Of a DNA stretch of 64,000 bases, positions 1-10,650 are shown piece by piece. The stretch is from Agitococcus lubricus (GTDB taxonomy: Bacteria > Pseudomonadota > Gammaproteobacteria > Pseudomonadales > Moraxellaceae). A model generated the notes under the pieces. The model had not been told where the DNA came from. It worked only from the letters and a program-made list of their open reading frames with translations, and ran no database searches. The position numbers and the translations under genes are program-made. Where the stretch lies: the NCBI RefSeq assembly GCF_003051055.1, contig NZ_QAON01000003.1:222134-286133 (forward strand), written 5' to 3'. How positions within the stretch are numbered: the first letter of the stretch is position 1; every line of letters begins with the position of its first letter.

Positions 1-1
1 G

Positions 2-1747
2 TTAAGTATTATCACCGATAAAGATGCCGATGGCTTAGAGGTGTTACGTCATTCCTGTGCGCATTTATTGGCGATGGCTGTTAAAGAGTTATTTCCCAGC
101 GCGCAAGTGACTATCGGCCCTGTGATTGATGATGGCTTTTATTATGATTTTGCCTTTGAACGTGCTTTTACAACCGACGACTTGGCAAAAATCGAAAAAC
201 GCATGGAAGAATTAGCAGCTAAAGACACTCCAGTGATTCGCTCCCTGATGTCACGAGACGAAGCTGTTCAGTTATTCGAACAAATGGGTGAACAATATAA
301 AGTCGAAATTATTAGCAGTATTGATAGCCAGCAAGATTTATCCTTTTATCGCCAAGCCGATTTTATTGACTTGTGTCGTGGCCCCCATGTCCCATCCCTA
401 GGCAAACTCAAAGCCTTTAAGTTAATGAAAGTCGCAGGCGCGTACTGGCGAGGTGATAGCAACAACGCCATGTTGCAACGTATTTATGGCACATGTTGGG
501 CAAACAAAAAAGACCTTCAAGCCTATGTCACCCGCTTAGAAGAAGCGGCCAAACGCGACCATCGCAAATTAGGTAAACAGCTTGGCTTATTCCACATGCA
601 AGAAGAAGCACCAGGCATGGTGTTTTGGCATCCTAACGGTTGGACAACCTATCAAGTGCTTGAACAATATATGCGTCAAGTACAACGCGAAAACGGTTAT
701 CTAGAGGTAAAAACCCCGCAAGTGGTTGACCGTATTTTGTGGGAAAAGTCTGGCCACTGGGCAAACTATGCCGACAATATGTTTACCACGCATTCCGAAA
801 ACCGTGATTATGCGGTAAAGCCCATGAACTGTCCTTGTCACGTACAGATTTTTAACCAAGGCTTAAAGTCGTACCGAGATTTGCCGTTACGTTTAGCTGA
901 GTTTGGCTCTTGTCATCGTAATGAGCCGTCTGGTTCTTTACATGGTTTAATGCGCGTGCGTGGCTTTACTCAAGATGATGCCCATATCTTTTGTACTGAA
1001 GAACAAATCGGTAGCGAAGCGGCTGCCTTTATTGCCTTAACTTTGCAAGTTTACAAAGACTTTGGTTTTGACGACGTCGCCTTAAAACTGTCTACCCGTC
1101 CCGCAAAACGCGTGGGTAGCGAAGAATTATGGGACAAAGCCGAAGCGGCAATGGCCAAAGCCTTAGATGATGCAGGCTTAGCATGGGAGCTACAAGCAGG
1201 TGAAGGTGCATTTTATGGGCCTAAAATAGAATTTTCTTTAAAAGACTGTTTAGGCCGAGTTTGGCAATGTGGTACACTACAGCTCGATTTTAACTTGCCA
1301 ACCCGCTTAGAGGCCAGTTTTGTTGCTGAAGACAATGGCCGTCGTCCACCGGTGATGTTACACCGAGCCATTTTAGGCTCATTCGAGCGTTTTATTGGTA
1401 TTTTAATCGAACATTATGCGGGCTTATTGCCGCCGTGGTTAGCTCCTGTACAAGCGGTTGTGATGAATATTACCGACCATCAAGCCGAAGCGACAAAAAA
1501 ATTCGCAAATCAGTTACAGGGTCAAGGTTTTCGCGTCTTAACTGACTTGAGAAACGAAAAAATCGGCTTTAAAATCCGCGAACGAACTTTGGAGCGTATT
1601 CCTTACTTATTGGTGGTTGGGGATCGCGAAGTTGAGCAAAATACGGTATCCGTCCGCACACGGGATGGCAAAGACTTAGGCACGATGAGCCTAGATGACT
1701 TTGCCAACAAACTCCGTGCCGATATTGCCTTACGTGGCCGTGTTTAA
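2..1747 (+). CDS. thrS: Threonyl-tRNA synthetase, 5' end outside window
   Basis: Class II aminoacyl-tRNA synthetase that charges tRNA-Thr in the cytoplasm. The reading frame is open to the left edge, and the first visible residues ([20 protein letters not shown]) already belong to the editing region, so roughly 60 residues of the N-terminal TGS domain are missing. The editing-domain motif [13 protein letters not shown], the zinc-site context [12 protein letters not shown], the class II motif-2 context ([20 protein letters not shown]) and a C-terminal anticodon-binding domain (VVGDREVEQ) are all readable. About 581 residues are visible, compared with about 640 for the E. coli enzyme. It heads the conserved thrS-infC-rpmI-rplT-pheST order. 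Confidence 0.97.
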   Translation, partial: LSIITDKDADGLEVLRHSCAHLLAMAVKELFPSAQVTIGPVIDDGFYYDFAFERAFTTDDLAKIEKRMEELAAKDTPVIRSLMSRDEAVQLFEQMGEQYKVEIISSIDSQQDLSFYRQADFIDLCRGPHVPSLGKLKAFKLMKVAGAYWRGDSNNAMLQRIYGTCWANKKDLQAYVTRLEEAAKRDHRKLGKQLGLFHMQEEAPGMVFWHPNGWTTYQVLEQYMRQVQRENGYLEVKTPQVVDRILWEKSGHWANYADNMFTTHSENRDYAVKPMNCPCHVQIFNQGLKSYRDLPLRLAEFGSCHRNEPSGSLHGLMRVRGFTQDDAHIFCTEEQIGSEAAAFIALTLQVYKDFGFDDVALKLSTRPAKRVGSEELWDKAEAAMAKALDDAGLAWELQAGEGAFYGPKIEFSLKDCLGRVWQCGTLQLDFNLPTRLEASFVAEDNGRRPPVMLHRAILGSFERFIGILIEHYAGLLPPWLAPVQAVVMNITDHQAEATKKFANQLQGQGFRVLTDLRNEKIGFKIRERTLERIPYLLVVGDREVEQNTVSVRTRDGKDLGTMSLDDFANKLRADIALRGRV

Positions 1748-1781
1748 TCGCAAAACAACCAAGCCCTGTGTCTGTACACCT

Positions 1782-1807
1782 TGCCCCAACCTTGAATCGT
1801 TGGGGCA
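1782..1807 (+). promoter_or_regulatory. Hairpin between thrS and infC
   Basis: A perfect 9-bp stem (TGCCCCAAC paired with GTTGGGGCA) closes an 8-nt loop. No T-run follows directly, so it is not a standard intrinsic terminator. It could stabilise the infC transcript, pause polymerase or mark an RNA processing site; the role is inferred. Confidence 0.5.
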
Positions 1808-1847
1808 ACTTAGGGCTGTCATGTTTTATTGAAGTGGAGAGATGACA

Positions 1848-2402
1848 ATTAACAACAAGCCAGAAAAACCGCAGCAAACCAAAGACGCTAAGCAGCGCGC
1901 TGCGATTAATACAGAAATCCGTGCAAAAGAAGTCCGCTTAATTGACAAAGATGGTGGACAAGTCGGTGTGGTTTCATTACGCGAAGCCTTAGCAGCCGCC
2001 GAGGCAGTACAGCTAGACTTAGTCGAAATTGTGCCTAATGCCGAACCACCTGTCTGTCGTATTATGGATTACGGTAAGCATGTATTTGAGCAAAAGCAAA
2101 AATTAAAAGATGCTAAAAAGCGCCAGCATCAAGTACAGATTAAAGAAATTAAGCTGCGTCCTGGTACAGAAGAAGCGGATTATCAAGTCAAGCTAAAAGC
2201 GTTGGTTCGTTTCTTAGAAGACGGCGACAAAGCAAAAATCACCTTGCGTTTTCGTGGACGCGAAGTGGCTCACCAAGAACTCGGTATGAAAATGTTACAG
2301 CGTATCGAAGTTGACTTGAGTGAGTTCGGGGTTGTTGAACAACACCCGAAAATGGAAGGTCGGATGATGTCTATGCTCATCGGGCCTAAGAAAAAGAAAT
2401 AA
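1848..2402 (+). CDS. infC: Translation initiation factor IF-3
   Basis: IF-3 binds the 30S subunit and discriminates against non-AUG start codons. The protein has the usual N-domain (VDLVEI-like segment, [13 protein letters not shown]), a charged linker and the C-domain ([26 protein letters not shown]), ending in PKKKK. I place the start at ATT 1848: the purine-rich site GGAG at 1836-1839 lies 8 nt from it but only 2 nt from the ATG at 1842. From ATT the protein is 184 residues, close to the 180 of E. coli IF-3, whose gene also uses AUU for autoregulation. The alternative is the ATG at 1842 (186 residues). Confidence 0.95.
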   Translation: MNNKPEKPQQTKDAKQRAAINTEIRAKEVRLIDKDGGQVGVVSLREALAAAEAVQLDLVEIVPNAEPPVCRIMDYGKHVFEQKQKLKDAKKRQHQVQIKEIKLRPGTEEADYQVKLKALVRFLEDGDKAKITLRFRGREVAHQELGMKMLQRIEVDLSEFGVVEQHPKMEGRMMSMLIGPKKKK

Positions 2403-2453
2403 TTCGAAAGAATTGATTTCTTACCCTCAGGCTGAATGTCCAATTCCTGAACG

Positions 2454-2469
2454 GCTTTGCTCGCAAAGC
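2454..2469 (+). promoter_or_regulatory. Small hairpin in the rpmI leader
   Basis: GCTTTG and CAAAGC pair around the loop CTCG, about 50 nt before rpmI in the 119-nt infC-rpmI spacer. In E. coli, L20 represses rpmI-rplT by binding leader RNA here, so an L20 operator is a natural expectation. I only see a stem-loop and cannot show homology to the E. coli site. Confidence 0.3.
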
Positions 2470-2521
2470 ATATAGGAAAAGCGACGTTTACGCTAAAAGG
2501 GTTCATTTTAACGAGGTTATT

Positions 2522-2719
2522 ATGTCTGCTAAAATCAAGACAGTGCGTGGTGCTGCAAAGCGCTTCAAAAAAACGGCCAATGGCTTTAAGCGTAAACAAG
2601 CGTTTAAACGTCACATTCTGACCAAAAAATCGGCTAAGCGTATTCGTCAGTTACGCGGTTGTACACAGGTTGCTGCTGTGGACGTACCCTCCGTACAACG
2701 TATGTTGCCTAACACCTAA
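2522..2719 (+). CDS. rpmI: Ribosomal protein bL35
   Basis: A 65-residue, very basic protein of the 50S subunit. It shows the family pattern of a Lys/Arg-rich N-terminus ([18 protein letters not shown]), the [11 protein letters not shown] segment and a C-terminus ending in RMLPNT. The GAGG at 2513-2516 is a well-spaced ribosome binding site. It sits between infC and rplT as in most proteobacteria and is probably co-transcribed with both. Confidence 0.97.
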   Translation: MSAKIKTVRGAAKRFKKTANGFKRKQAFKRHILTKKSAKRIRQLRGCTQVAAVDVPSVQRMLPNT

Positions 2720-2737
2720 TTTTTTGGAGATTAAAGA

Positions 2738-3094
2738 ATGGCTCGTGTAAAACGTGGTGTGATTGCTCATCGTCGTCACAAAAAAATCCTTGACCGTGCA
2801 AAAGGTTACTATGGTGCGCGTTCTCGTGTATATCGTGTTGCTTTCCAAGCTGTTATTAAAGCGGGTCAATACGCCTACCGTGACCGTCGCCAAAAGAAAC
2901 GCCAATTCCGTGCGTTATGGATTGCCCGTATCAATGCAGCAGCTCGCTTAAATGGTTTGTCTTACAGCCGTTTAATCAATGGCTTAAAGAAAGCGGCGGT
3001 AGAAATCGACCGTCGCGTGTTAGCTGATATTGCGGTACATGATGCTGTTGCGTTTGCTGCTTTAGCTGAAAAAGCCAAAGCCGGTCTCGCCTAA
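2738..3094 (+). CDS. rplT: Ribosomal protein bL20
   Basis: A 118-residue 50S assembly protein that binds 23S rRNA early. It has the long basic N-terminal helix ([20 protein letters not shown]) and the [16 protein letters not shown] core typical of L20. Length matches the family (about 118). A GGAG ribosome binding site precedes it, and a strong terminator follows about 40 nt after its stop, closing the infC-rpmI-rplT unit. L20 is the likely translational regulator of rpmI-rplT, by analogy. Confidence 0.98.
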   Translation: MARVKRGVIAHRRHKKILDRAKGYYGARSRVYRVAFQAVIKAGQYAYRDRRQKKRQFRALWIARINAAARLNGLSYSRLINGLKKAAVEIDRRVLADIAVHDAVAFAALAEKAKAGLA

Positions 3095-3136
3095 GCGTTA
3101 TTGAATCAAGAGCCTAAGTGGTGACACTAAAGCTCT

Positions 3137-3177
3137 GAAAAAGGGGGAGGGCTAATGGCCACTTCCCCTTTTTTTAT
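3137..3177 (+). terminator. Intrinsic terminator after rplT
   Basis: An A- and G-rich arm (AAAAAGGGGGA) pairs with TTCCCC followed by seven T. Just upstream, AGAGC and GCTCT (3110-3136) enclose AGTG and CACT, giving a second hairpin. Together they could end the rplT transcript or act as an attenuator before pheS; I saw no Phe-rich leader peptide of the E. coli pheM kind. Confidence 0.85.
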
Positions 3178-3208
3178 AGGTGTTTTCAGTGCTCAGGTCG
3201 TTAGCGTT

Positions 3209-3238
3209 TATGCCAATTTTTTATCTGGAACTGGCATA
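3209..3238 (+). promoter_or_regulatory. Inverted repeat upstream of pheS
   Basis: TATGCCA (3209-3215) and TGGCATA (3232-3238) form a 7-bp dyad with a 16-nt spacer, about 50 bp before pheS. A possible 18-codon open frame starting at 3210 lies across it. It could be an operator or an RNA element; no regulator is recognised. Confidence 0.3.
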
Positions 3239-3280
3239 TATCCCAGTAAGTGCTAATAACTCTTAGGGCGAACGAAGTAG

Positions 3281-4306
<1,026 letters not shown>

Positions 4307-4469
4307 GTAAACGATAGTTTTTAGTTAATACAGTACCTTAATGTTATATTTTAAGTGACTGATAGATAACTATAAATATTATCTGTAAGCCTTTTATCTA
4401 AGGGCTAAATACATCTGGGTCGAACAGGAATATAAACTCTAAAAGTCCCACTCTAATGAGGAGCTAAGC

Positions 4470-4895
4470 ATGAGTGTTGCCTATTTTATTTGTGCCGATG
4501 TGCCAGAAAGTGACGAAAATCATGAGTTTGTGATGGATATGGATGGTCGGGCATTAGCGCGAGTAGATGAAGGGGTACTTGACCACCTCGCGGAGCAAGC
4601 GCACGTTACCCCACTTATGCAGTTTTTTAGTATGCCCCAAGGCGAGTGGGACGACTATGTTGACGACATTCAAGAGCTTCTAGACGAAGGTGAAACCTTT
4701 GACCCACAAGTATTGACATGGTTTTCTGCCGAAGATGGCTTAAAAACAGTATTAGCACTCATTGCCGAAATAGATAAGCACCCTGAGTTGTTAGCAGAGC
4801 CTGAAGCGGTGATTGATGACTTAGAAACGATGGCTGCCATCTTAACCCGCTTAGCGGAACATGGTATTCGTTGGCATCTTGCCATAGATATTTAA
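4470..4895 (+). CDS. Acidic protein of unknown function between pheS and pheT
   Basis: I do not recognise this 141-residue protein. It is strongly acidic (many Asp and Glu), begins MSVAYFICADVPESDE and has no signal peptide or membrane segment, so it should be cytosolic. The middle (residues 40-75) is rich in Asp/Glu and aromatic residues, and the C-terminal half looks helical. A good ribosome binding site (GAGGAG) precedes the ATG, and codon use resembles the neighbours, which supports a real gene. Its place between pheS and pheT, followed by a 10-bp hairpin, suggests co-regulation with the synthetase, but nothing shows a function. Confidence 0.75.
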   Translation: MSVAYFICADVPESDENHEFVMDMDGRALARVDEGVLDHLAEQAHVTPLMQFFSMPQGEWDDYVDDIQELLDEGETFDPQVLTWFSAEDGLKTVLALIAEIDKHPELLAEPEAVIDDLETMAAILTRLAEHGIRWHLAIDI

Positions 4896-4935
4896 CAGAG
4901 CACAGGCAGATTCGCTGCCGTCTCCACACGCTAAA

Positions 4936-4964
4936 GACCACGAGTGAGTGAATAACTCGTGGTC
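4936..4964 (+). promoter_or_regulatory. Strong hairpin before pheT
   Basis: GACCACGAGT (4936-4945) and ACTCGTGGTC (4955-4964) form a perfect 10-bp stem with a 9-nt loop, followed by CTTTAA. The pheT ribosome binding site (AAGG, about 4972) begins just 8 nt later. It could be a weak terminator or attenuator, or limit access to the pheT start. Confidence 0.55.
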
Positions 4965-4983
4965 CTTTAACAAGGTAAATAGT

Positions 4984-7362
4984 ATGCAGATTAGCGAAAA
5001 TTGGCTCAGAGAGTGGGTCAACCCAACCCAATTAAGTACACAACAACTAGGCCATCAACTCACAATGGCAGGTTTAGAAGTCGACGCCTTACAAGCGATT
5101 GCACCGCCATTTACTGGTGTATTTGTTGGCCAAGTTTTATCGGTAGAACCACACCCTCAAGCTGACCGTTTACGCGTGACCCGTGTCACGGTCGGGCAAG
5201 CCGAAGATTTACAAATTGTCTGTGGTGCAGCCAATGTGCGCGTAGGCTTAAAAGTGGCTGTCGCCACCTTGGGCGCTGTTTTACCCAATGATTTTGCGAT
5301 TAAACGCGCCAAATTACGCGGTGTAGAGTCTTTAGGTATGTTATGTGCCGCCCAAGAATTAGGTTTAAGTCCTGCAACCGATGGTTTATTAGAGTTAGCA
5401 GCAGATGCACCTGTGGGCATGGATATCCGAGATTATTTAGAACTCAACGATTACACGATGGAGTTTGGCATTACCCCTAATCGTGGTGACTGTTTGAGTG
5501 TATTAGGCATGGCGCGTGAAGTCAGTGCCTTTAATCGTTTGCCATTAACCACGCCTGCTATGTTGCCAGTTACCGCGACTATTGCCGATGTAGTGACTGT
5601 CGAGCTCCAGTCTGATGCCTGTCCTCGTTATGTTGGTCGTATTATTAAAGGCATCCGCCCGAATGCCACTAGCCCCGCATGGTTAGTTCGTAAACTGGCT
5701 CGTTCAGGTATCGCCAGTTTAGGGGCAATAGTCGATGTCACGAATTACGTGTTAATCGAATTAGGGCAGCCTATGCATGCCTTTGATTTGGCTAAGATTC
5801 AGGGGGGGATTGTCGTACGTCAAGCACAAGCAGGCGAACAGTTGACACTCTTAAATCAACAAACCATCGCATTACGTTCGGATAGTTTAGTGATTGCCGA
5901 CCACCAACAAGCCCTTGCTTTAGCAGGTATTATGGGCGGTAATGACTCAGCCGTGAGTGATAGCACCGTTGATATCTTTTTAGAAAGTGCCTTTTTCCAG
6001 CCGCTAGCATTGGCTGGTAAAGCCCGTAGTTATGGCTTACATACGGATTCTTCGCACCGATTTGAGCGTGGTGTAGACTTTAATTTAGCACGACAAGCCA
6101 TTGAACGGGCAACACAATTAATTTTAGAGATTGCGGGTGGCGACGCAGGCACAGTCATCGAAGTGACACGCGAGCATGCCTTACCTCAACGCTTAGCTAT
6201 TATGTTACGCGCTGCAAAAGTGACGCAAGTCTTAGGTTTTCAGCTAAGCGCGGAGCAGGTAGTGGATATGCTAACGGCATTAGGAATGACTGTCGTTAGC
6301 CATGAACAAGGCTGGTTAGTTACCGCCCCGAGCTACCGCTTTGATATCAGTATTGAAGCCGATTTAATTGAGGAGTTGGCGCGAGTTTACGGATATGACA
6401 ATTTACCTATACAACAACCGCACATGGCATTTAGTTTAGAACCACAAGCCGAAGCGGTATCGACTCAGCGTATCAAAGAGTTATTGGTTGCGCTCAACTA
6501 CCAAGAAGCGATTACGTTTAGTTTTGTTGACCCTAAACTGCAACAGATTCTAGACCCACAAGCACCCACCTTGAGCTTGGCGAACCCCTTATCCAGTGAG
6601 TTGTCTACGATGCGCACAACCCTGTGGGCGGGTTTACTAAGTGCCGTCGCGCATAATCAAAATCGACAACAAGCACGGGTACGTTTATTTGAAATAGGTA
6701 GTCGATTCTTACCACAAGCGGACGGTTCTTTGCAGCAAGAACAAATGTTAGCAGGGGTTATTACTGGTGATTTACTCACCGAAGCATGGAGCAATAAAAG
6801 TCAAGCAATAGACTTTTTTGATATTAAAGGAAATGTTGAATCAATTCTTGCACTTACGGGTACATCTGATACAGTTAGATTCAAGGCAGCACAACATCCT
6901 GCTTTACACACAGGACAAACAGCCGCATTAGTGGATAGCCAAAATCAAACTTTGGGCTATGTTGGCAAATTACATCCACAAGTGCAGCAAAAGCTGGATT
7001 TACAAGGCGCGGTTTATGTTTTTGAGGTCGCCTTAGCCTCTTTATTAAATGCAAAACTCCCTAAATTTAGAGAGTTATCGCGGTTTCCTAATCTGCGTCG
7101 TGATATCGCAGTTGTCTTAGATGCCGCAATACCTGCTGCGGATGTGCTGCAAACGGCGCGTCAAGCAGGTAGTGAATTGTTACAAAATGTGTGGTTATTT
7201 GATGTTTATCAAGGAACTGGCATTTCTGAAGGCAAACGTAGTTTGGCAATAGGGACATTATGGCAACATCAAGAACGGACATTACAAGATGAAGAAGTAA
7301 AGGCGGGCGTGCAAGCCATCGTCGATGCTTTAGAACGTCAACATCAAGCAGTCCTACGTTAG
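4984..7362 (+). CDS. pheT: Phenylalanyl-tRNA synthetase beta subunit
   Basis: Non-catalytic subunit of PheRS that carries the editing site and tRNA-binding modules. The start chosen is ATG 4984, giving [14 protein letters not shown], which aligns with the E. coli start [14 protein letters not shown]; an in-frame GTG at 4948 would add 12 residues and lies inside the hairpin. The result is 792 residues, compared with 795 in E. coli. Domains run tRNA-binding OB fold (about 40-150), B3/B4 editing core ([26 protein letters not shown] split across about 235-265), B5 (about 400-480) and a C-terminal ferredoxin-like anticodon domain ([12 protein letters not shown]). Confidence 0.97.
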   Translation: MQISENWLREWVNPTQLSTQQLGHQLTMAGLEVDALQAIAPPFTGVFVGQVLSVEPHPQADRLRVTRVTVGQAEDLQIVCGAANVRVGLKVAVATLGAVLPNDFAIKRAKLRGVESLGMLCAAQELGLSPATDGLLELAADAPVGMDIRDYLELNDYTMEFGITPNRGDCLSVLGMAREVSAFNRLPLTTPAMLPVTATIADVVTVELQSDACPRYVGRIIKGIRPNATSPAWLVRKLARSGIASLGAIVDVTNYVLIELGQPMHAFDLAKIQGGIVVRQAQAGEQLTLLNQQTIALRSDSLVIADHQQALALAGIMGGNDSAVSDSTVDIFLESAFFQPLALAGKARSYGLHTDSSHRFERGVDFNLARQAIERATQLILEIAGGDAGTVIEVTREHALPQRLAIMLRAAKVTQVLGFQLSAEQVVDMLTALGMTVVSHEQGWLVTAPSYRFDISIEADLIEELARVYGYDNLPIQQPHMAFSLEPQAEAVSTQRIKELLVALNYQEAITFSFVDPKLQQILDPQAPTLSLANPLSSELSTMRTTLWAGLLSAVAHNQNRQQARVRLFEIGSRFLPQADGSLQQEQMLAGVITGDLLTEAWSNKSQAIDFFDIKGNVESILALTGTSDTVRFKAAQHPALHTGQTAALVDSQNQTLGYVGKLHPQVQQKLDLQGAVYVFEVALASLLNAKLPKFRELSRFPNLRRDIAVVLDAAIPAADVLQTARQAGSELLQNVWLFDVYQGTGISEGKRSLAIGTLWQHQERTLQDEEVKAGVQAIVDALERQHQAVLR

Positions 7363-7378
7363 GACTAAGAGGGTAGGC

Positions 7379-7681
7379 ATGAGCGCACTCACCAAGGCCG
7401 AAATGGTAGAGCATCTATTTAATGAGTTAGGTCTCAATAAACGAGAAGCCAAAGAGCTAGTCGATATCTTTTTTGAAGAGATTCGTTTGGCCTTGGAGGA
7501 TAACCAACCTGTCAAGTTGTCGGGTTTTGGTAATTTTGATTTGCGAAATAAACGTCAGCGTCCAGGCCGTAATCCTAAAACAGGCGAAGAAATTCCTATC
7601 ACTGCACGTCGGGTAGTGACTTTCAAAGCAGGACAAAAGCTAAGACAACGAGTAGACGCTTATGCTAGAACCCAGTCATAA
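7379..7681 (+). CDS. ihfA: Integration host factor subunit alpha
   Basis: A 100-residue DNA-bending protein of the HU/IHF family. IHF kinks DNA sharply and shapes promoters, recombination and replication complexes. The family signature lies at about residues 48-67 ([20 protein letters not shown]), and the alpha-type start ([20 protein letters not shown]) distinguishes it from IhfB and HU. It follows pheT by 16 nt and overlaps the next gene, as in many gammaproteobacteria, so it is probably the end of the pheST transcript. Confidence 0.97.
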   Translation: MSALTKAEMVEHLFNELGLNKREAKELVDIFFEEIRLALEDNQPVKLSGFGNFDLRNKRQRPGRNPKTGEEIPITARRVVTFKAGQKLRQRVDAYARTQS

Positions 7682-8123
7682 CGCGCTCCTGCCGCCGATT
7701 CCCAACAAACGCTACTTCACCATTGGTGAAGTAGGCGAGTTGTGTAATGTCAAACCCCATGTTTTGCGTTATTGGGAACAAGAGTTTGAACAACTAAGCC
7801 CTGTCAAACGACGTGGCAACAGACGTTATTACCAACGTGAAGATGTGTTGATTGTTCGGCAGATTCGTAGCTTATTATACGAGCAAGGTTTTACCATCAG
7901 CGGTGCGCGTTTGCAGCTCCAACAAGAATATAGCAAGGCCAAAGCAAGCCCGACGATTAGTCCACAAACTATCGTCACCGATGCAATTGATAATGCCGTA
8001 CAAGAGTCTACAGCGTTACTTGCCTATCAGGCGCAGTTAAGTCAAAACATGCTGAACGTGGTCATTAAAGACATGATTCGCGAATTGGAAGCGGTGGTGA
8101 CACTGTTGGCGCGCCCAAAATAA
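7662..8123 (+). CDS. MerR-family transcriptional regulator
   Basis: A 153-residue DNA-binding protein. The N-terminal winged-helix domain is clear ([20 protein letters not shown], then [18 protein letters not shown], about residues 18-85) and is followed by a helical C-terminal dimerisation region. No cysteine cluster typical of metal-sensing MerR proteins is visible at the C-terminus, so the signal is unknown. Its start overlaps the end of ihfA by 20 nt, which implies translational coupling. A MerR-type gene directly after ihfA is common in Pseudomonas and relatives. Confidence 0.9.
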   Translation: MLEPSHNALLPPIPNKRYFTIGEVGELCNVKPHVLRYWEQEFEQLSPVKRRGNRRYYQREDVLIVRQIRSLLYEQGFTISGARLQLQQEYSKAKASPTISPQTIVTDAIDNAVQESTALLAYQAQLSQNMLNVVIKDMIRELEAVVTLLARPK

Positions 8124-8132
8124 GAGGCTAGC

Positions 8133-8567
8133 ATGCGTTTGATGTGGACAGTACAACCCGCGTATATTCATCAAGTCATCGTCAATAGTACGCATCAAGA
8201 TGAGTTTGGCCACACTAATAATGTGGCGTATCTACAATGGTTAGAGCAAGCGGCATGGGGGCATTCTAACGCGTTGGGTTTAGATATTGCCGCTTATTAT
8301 CGTTTGGGTTGTGGCTGTGTGGTGCGTAAGCATGAGCTAAATTATAGATTGCCAACTTATGCAGGTGATGAGTTACAGATTGGGACATGGATTAGCGCCA
8401 ACGACGGTAAACTGTCTACAACCCGTGACTATCAAATTATTCGTGTTGCAGATGGTAAAACAGTATTGACTGGTCAAACGCAGTTTGTCACGGTAGATAT
8501 GAAAACGGGTAAACCTAAACGTATGCCTGATGAATTTATCAGCGCTTATCAGGTGCTAAGTGCGTAA
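8133..8567 (+). CDS. Hotdog-fold acyl-CoA thioesterase (4HBT/YbgC-FadM type)
   Basis: A 144-residue single-domain hotdog protein likely to hydrolyse acyl-CoA thioesters in the cytoplasm. The 4HBT-family segment DEFGHTNNVAYLQWLEQA (about residues 24-41) holds the catalytic-site acidic residue and the conserved HxNN turn. The following strands (GDELQIGTWI, TGQTQFVTVDMKTGKPKRMP) fit the fold. An AGAGG site precedes the ATG. The substrate cannot be read from the sequence; membrane-lipid remodelling or fatty-acid turnover are possibilities. Confidence 0.85.
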   Translation: MRLMWTVQPAYIHQVIVNSTHQDEFGHTNNVAYLQWLEQAAWGHSNALGLDIAAYYRLGCGCVVRKHELNYRLPTYAGDELQIGTWISANDGKLSTTRDYQIIRVADGKTVLTGQTQFVTVDMKTGKPKRMPDEFISAYQVLSA

Positions 8568-8610
8568 ATAGACTAGACAATTTTGATATTTTCGTTAATA
8601 TAGTCGCCTC

Positions 8611-8689
<79 letters not shown>

Positions 8690-8697
8690 ATAAAATC

Positions 8698-8730
8698 AAA
8701 GGGTTATGTTTAACGACATAACCCTTTTTT
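8698..8730 (+). terminator. Intrinsic terminator after tRNA-Pro
   Basis: AAAGGGTTATG (8698-8708) pairs with CATAACCCTTT (8717-8727) over an 8-nt loop, with a run of six T at the 3' side. Confidence 0.92.
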
Positions 8731-8733
8731 ATT

Positions 8734-9030
8734 GGGTGGTTGAAAAATGGCCGCTCTGGTTGCCAACTGAGATTGACAGTGTTTTTTAATGCGTCTATGT
8801 AATAATTTACCCAACATGCTCATGTAGGTAAAAAGTCCGTGCATAATTGTGCATCACTTCGTATTGCAGTGGTATGCGTACTATTTAGATAAGATGCTTG
8901 CGAGTGTTCTTATCTAGCGTTTGTCGGACTAATAACTGCAAAATGGTTAAGTCTCTTAAATTGCAGGCTTTTTGCGTATGGAAGGCGGGTATTATCGTTT
9001 CTCCCGTGGATACTCTTATGGCTACTATTA
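8734..9030. other. Non-coding stretch before the transposase remnant
   Basis: About 300 bp with no convincing gene. It holds two weak inverted repeats: AGATAAGA/TCTTATCT near 8887-8916, and CTGCAA/TTGCAG near 8937-8967 followed by a short T-run. It is probably decayed insertion-element and island-boundary DNA. Confidence 0.4.
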
Positions 9031-9396
9031 CTAAATTTTAGCGGTGAATATCGTAGTGAAAAGTATTTTAGTTATTTATTTACATCTTTGAATAACAGCC
9101 TTGTTGAGCAAGGTAAAGCACAAAAATTTTCAGCTAAAAATATTCGAGTTACTTGTAGTGATTACTGGTCAAGTTATGCAGAGGTATTTGATCCTGACAC
9201 TCATCAATCTGTCGGTAAGCATACAGGCTTAACCAATCATGTGGAGGGATTTAATGCCACTGCACGTCATGGACTGGGTCGGTTAACTCGTCAGACGTTG
9301 AGCTTTTCAAAAAACAAGGAAAACCACGAGGCCGTCTTACATGCCTTTATATTGCAGTACAATCAGGAAATGATGCAAAAATATCAAACACGTTAA
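9031..9396 (+). pseudogene. IS1-family transposase remnant (C-terminal part)
   Basis: The readable protein ends with the IS1 InsB-type DDE core: a second acidic residue in VTCSDYWSSY, then VGKHTGLTNHVEGFN holding the last catalytic Glu, and RLTRQTLSFSKNKENHEAVL. The N-terminal zinc-ribbon/helix-turn-helix and the first catalytic Asp are missing, and the frame upstream of 9088 has no proper start. It is therefore a dead fragment. It ends exactly where helicase-like sequence begins, as if the element had inserted into a helicase gene. Confidence 0.8.
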
Positions 9397-9718
9397 GTTT
9401 TGACACTACCGAGCGTTTTAAGACTGAATTTGGTGAAGGTTCGTTGGCTTTGGTGATTACCCGTGAACAAAAGCTGAATATGGACTTATCAGCTAATAAT
9501 GCCAAGGTGATGTTTATTGAAGGGTGTAAGGGCTTAGAGTTTCCGATTATCTTTTTAATTGGTTTAGATTAATGCCACGCCAAGAACGTGATATAGAAGC
9601 AGAGCATTGTTTGGCTTATGTGGGCATGACTCGCGCTCAAGACCATTTGATTATGCTGCATGAAGAAAAGAAGGGCTATGCCTCTGATGTGTATGAGATT
9701 TTGGGCGATAAATTATAA
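9397..9718 (+). pseudogene. UvrD/Rep-type helicase remnant, frameshifted
   Basis: The frame ending at 9572 encodes the helicase motif V region (MFIEGCKGLEFPIIFLIGLD) and then stops. A second frame beginning at 9572 carries motif VI (CLAYVGMTRAQDHLIML) and runs to 9718. Only the last 100 or so residues of a superfamily I helicase are left, split by a frameshift or small deletion. It fits a helicase gene cut by the preceding insertion element and then decayed. Confidence 0.8.
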
Positions 9719-9807
9719 GATTGAATTTGCCATATTTAAAAATTGTATTGTCTAGTTAATAGCAATCACAGATTTTTAACTTGACTGTATTGAAGCGAGT
9801 TTTATTG

Positions 9808-10461
9808 ATGTCTAATCGAATTGATTATCCATTTAAAAGTGTGGAAAAGATTTTTGAACAAGATGCGCCACTTAGCAATTCTATAGCATTGTACCATGCT
9901 CAATTAGACTCTTTGAAATTACATGAGGGAGTCCCTGCTCCTATACGTCAATTGTTTGAAACTGCAAAAAACATTTCACTATATGCTTTCTATGCCTATA
10001 GATTACATCAGCCAGCTGAGCTAGTAGCTTATTCTGCATTTGAGATGGCTTTAAGAGAGAGAGCTAAGAATGAGTCACCTGAACTGTTTACTGAGAAGAC
10101 AGTCCCTATGTTTAAGAAATTATGTGACTTAGCAATTAGTAAGAGTTGGTTTCAGCCTGAAAGTTTTTTGCATCTAGAAAATCGAGCATATCGCCATGCT
10201 AGACAAGCTAAAGAATTGGATTTAATTAAACGTATGGAGGCAGAGGGATTATCTGAGGCTGAGTTAGATGAGCCAACGGATGAAGACGTACTTAATGCTT
10301 TAAAAGAGTTTAAAGATTTTGCAAGTCCTTTATTAGAGTCATTTCGACACTTACGTAATAATTTAGCTCATGGCTCTTCGATGTTAATGCCATCTTCAAT
10401 CAGAACGTTGCGAGTATTGGCAGAGGCAATTAATCAACTCTTTAATATGCCGCATACATGA
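9808..10461 (+). CDS. Protein with HEPN-like RX4H motif
   Basis: A mostly helical protein of 217 residues counted from ATG 9808 (an in-frame TTG at 9781 would add 9). I do not recognise the full family. Near the C-terminus FRHLRNNLAHGSS carries R-N-N-L-A-H, the R-x4-H signature of HEPN ribonucleases, set in a helical context as in that superfamily. Its position beside a small XRE regulator and a restriction-modification operon fits a defence or toxin role. Not every HEPN-like protein is a nuclease, so activity is inference. No signal peptide or membrane segment is visible. Confidence 0.7.
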   Translation: MSNRIDYPFKSVEKIFEQDAPLSNSIALYHAQLDSLKLHEGVPAPIRQLFETAKNISLYAFYAYRLHQPAELVAYSAFEMALRERAKNESPELFTEKTVPMFKKLCDLAISKSWFQPESFLHLENRAYRHARQAKELDLIKRMEAEGLSEAELDEPTDEDVLNALKEFKDFASPLLESFRHLRNNLAHGSSMLMPSSIRTLRVLAEAINQLFNMPHT

Positions 10462-10566
10462 TATTCTTTTTAAAAAATTAGATTGCCATAGTGTGAACCT
10501 AGCCAAAGGCTTGCTTGTATCTTTTAAAATCCTATCCCTTTTTTGACACAATTTATTTAAATTTAT

Positions 10567-10610
10567 CTATAAAAATTAGAGCTAATCTTTAATTTTTATA
10601 GATGATTAGC
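10567..10610. promoter_or_regulatory. Interleaved inverted repeats upstream of XRE regulator
   Basis: CTATAAAAATTA (10567-10578) and TAATTTTTATAG (10590-10601) are a perfect 12-bp dyad. A second dyad, GCTAATC (10581-10587) and GATTAGC (10604-10610), starts inside the first loop, so the two hairpins exclude each other. Lying 40 bp before a small HTH gene that heads an RM operon, they are plausible autoregulatory operators. Confidence 0.5.
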
Positions 10611-10650
10611 GTATTATCCATTTTTATCTTGTACATCTTAGAGCCTAGCT

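Noticed and set aside
3210..3266. Possible pheM-like leader peptide before pheS
   Set aside because: The 18-codon frame has only one Phe and two Tyr and lies after, not before, the main terminator hairpin, so it does not match a Phe attenuator.
9088..9396. Intact small gene of 102 residues
   Set aside because: The sequence is only the C-terminal part of an IS1-type transposase starting from an unsupported TTG, so it is called a remnant.
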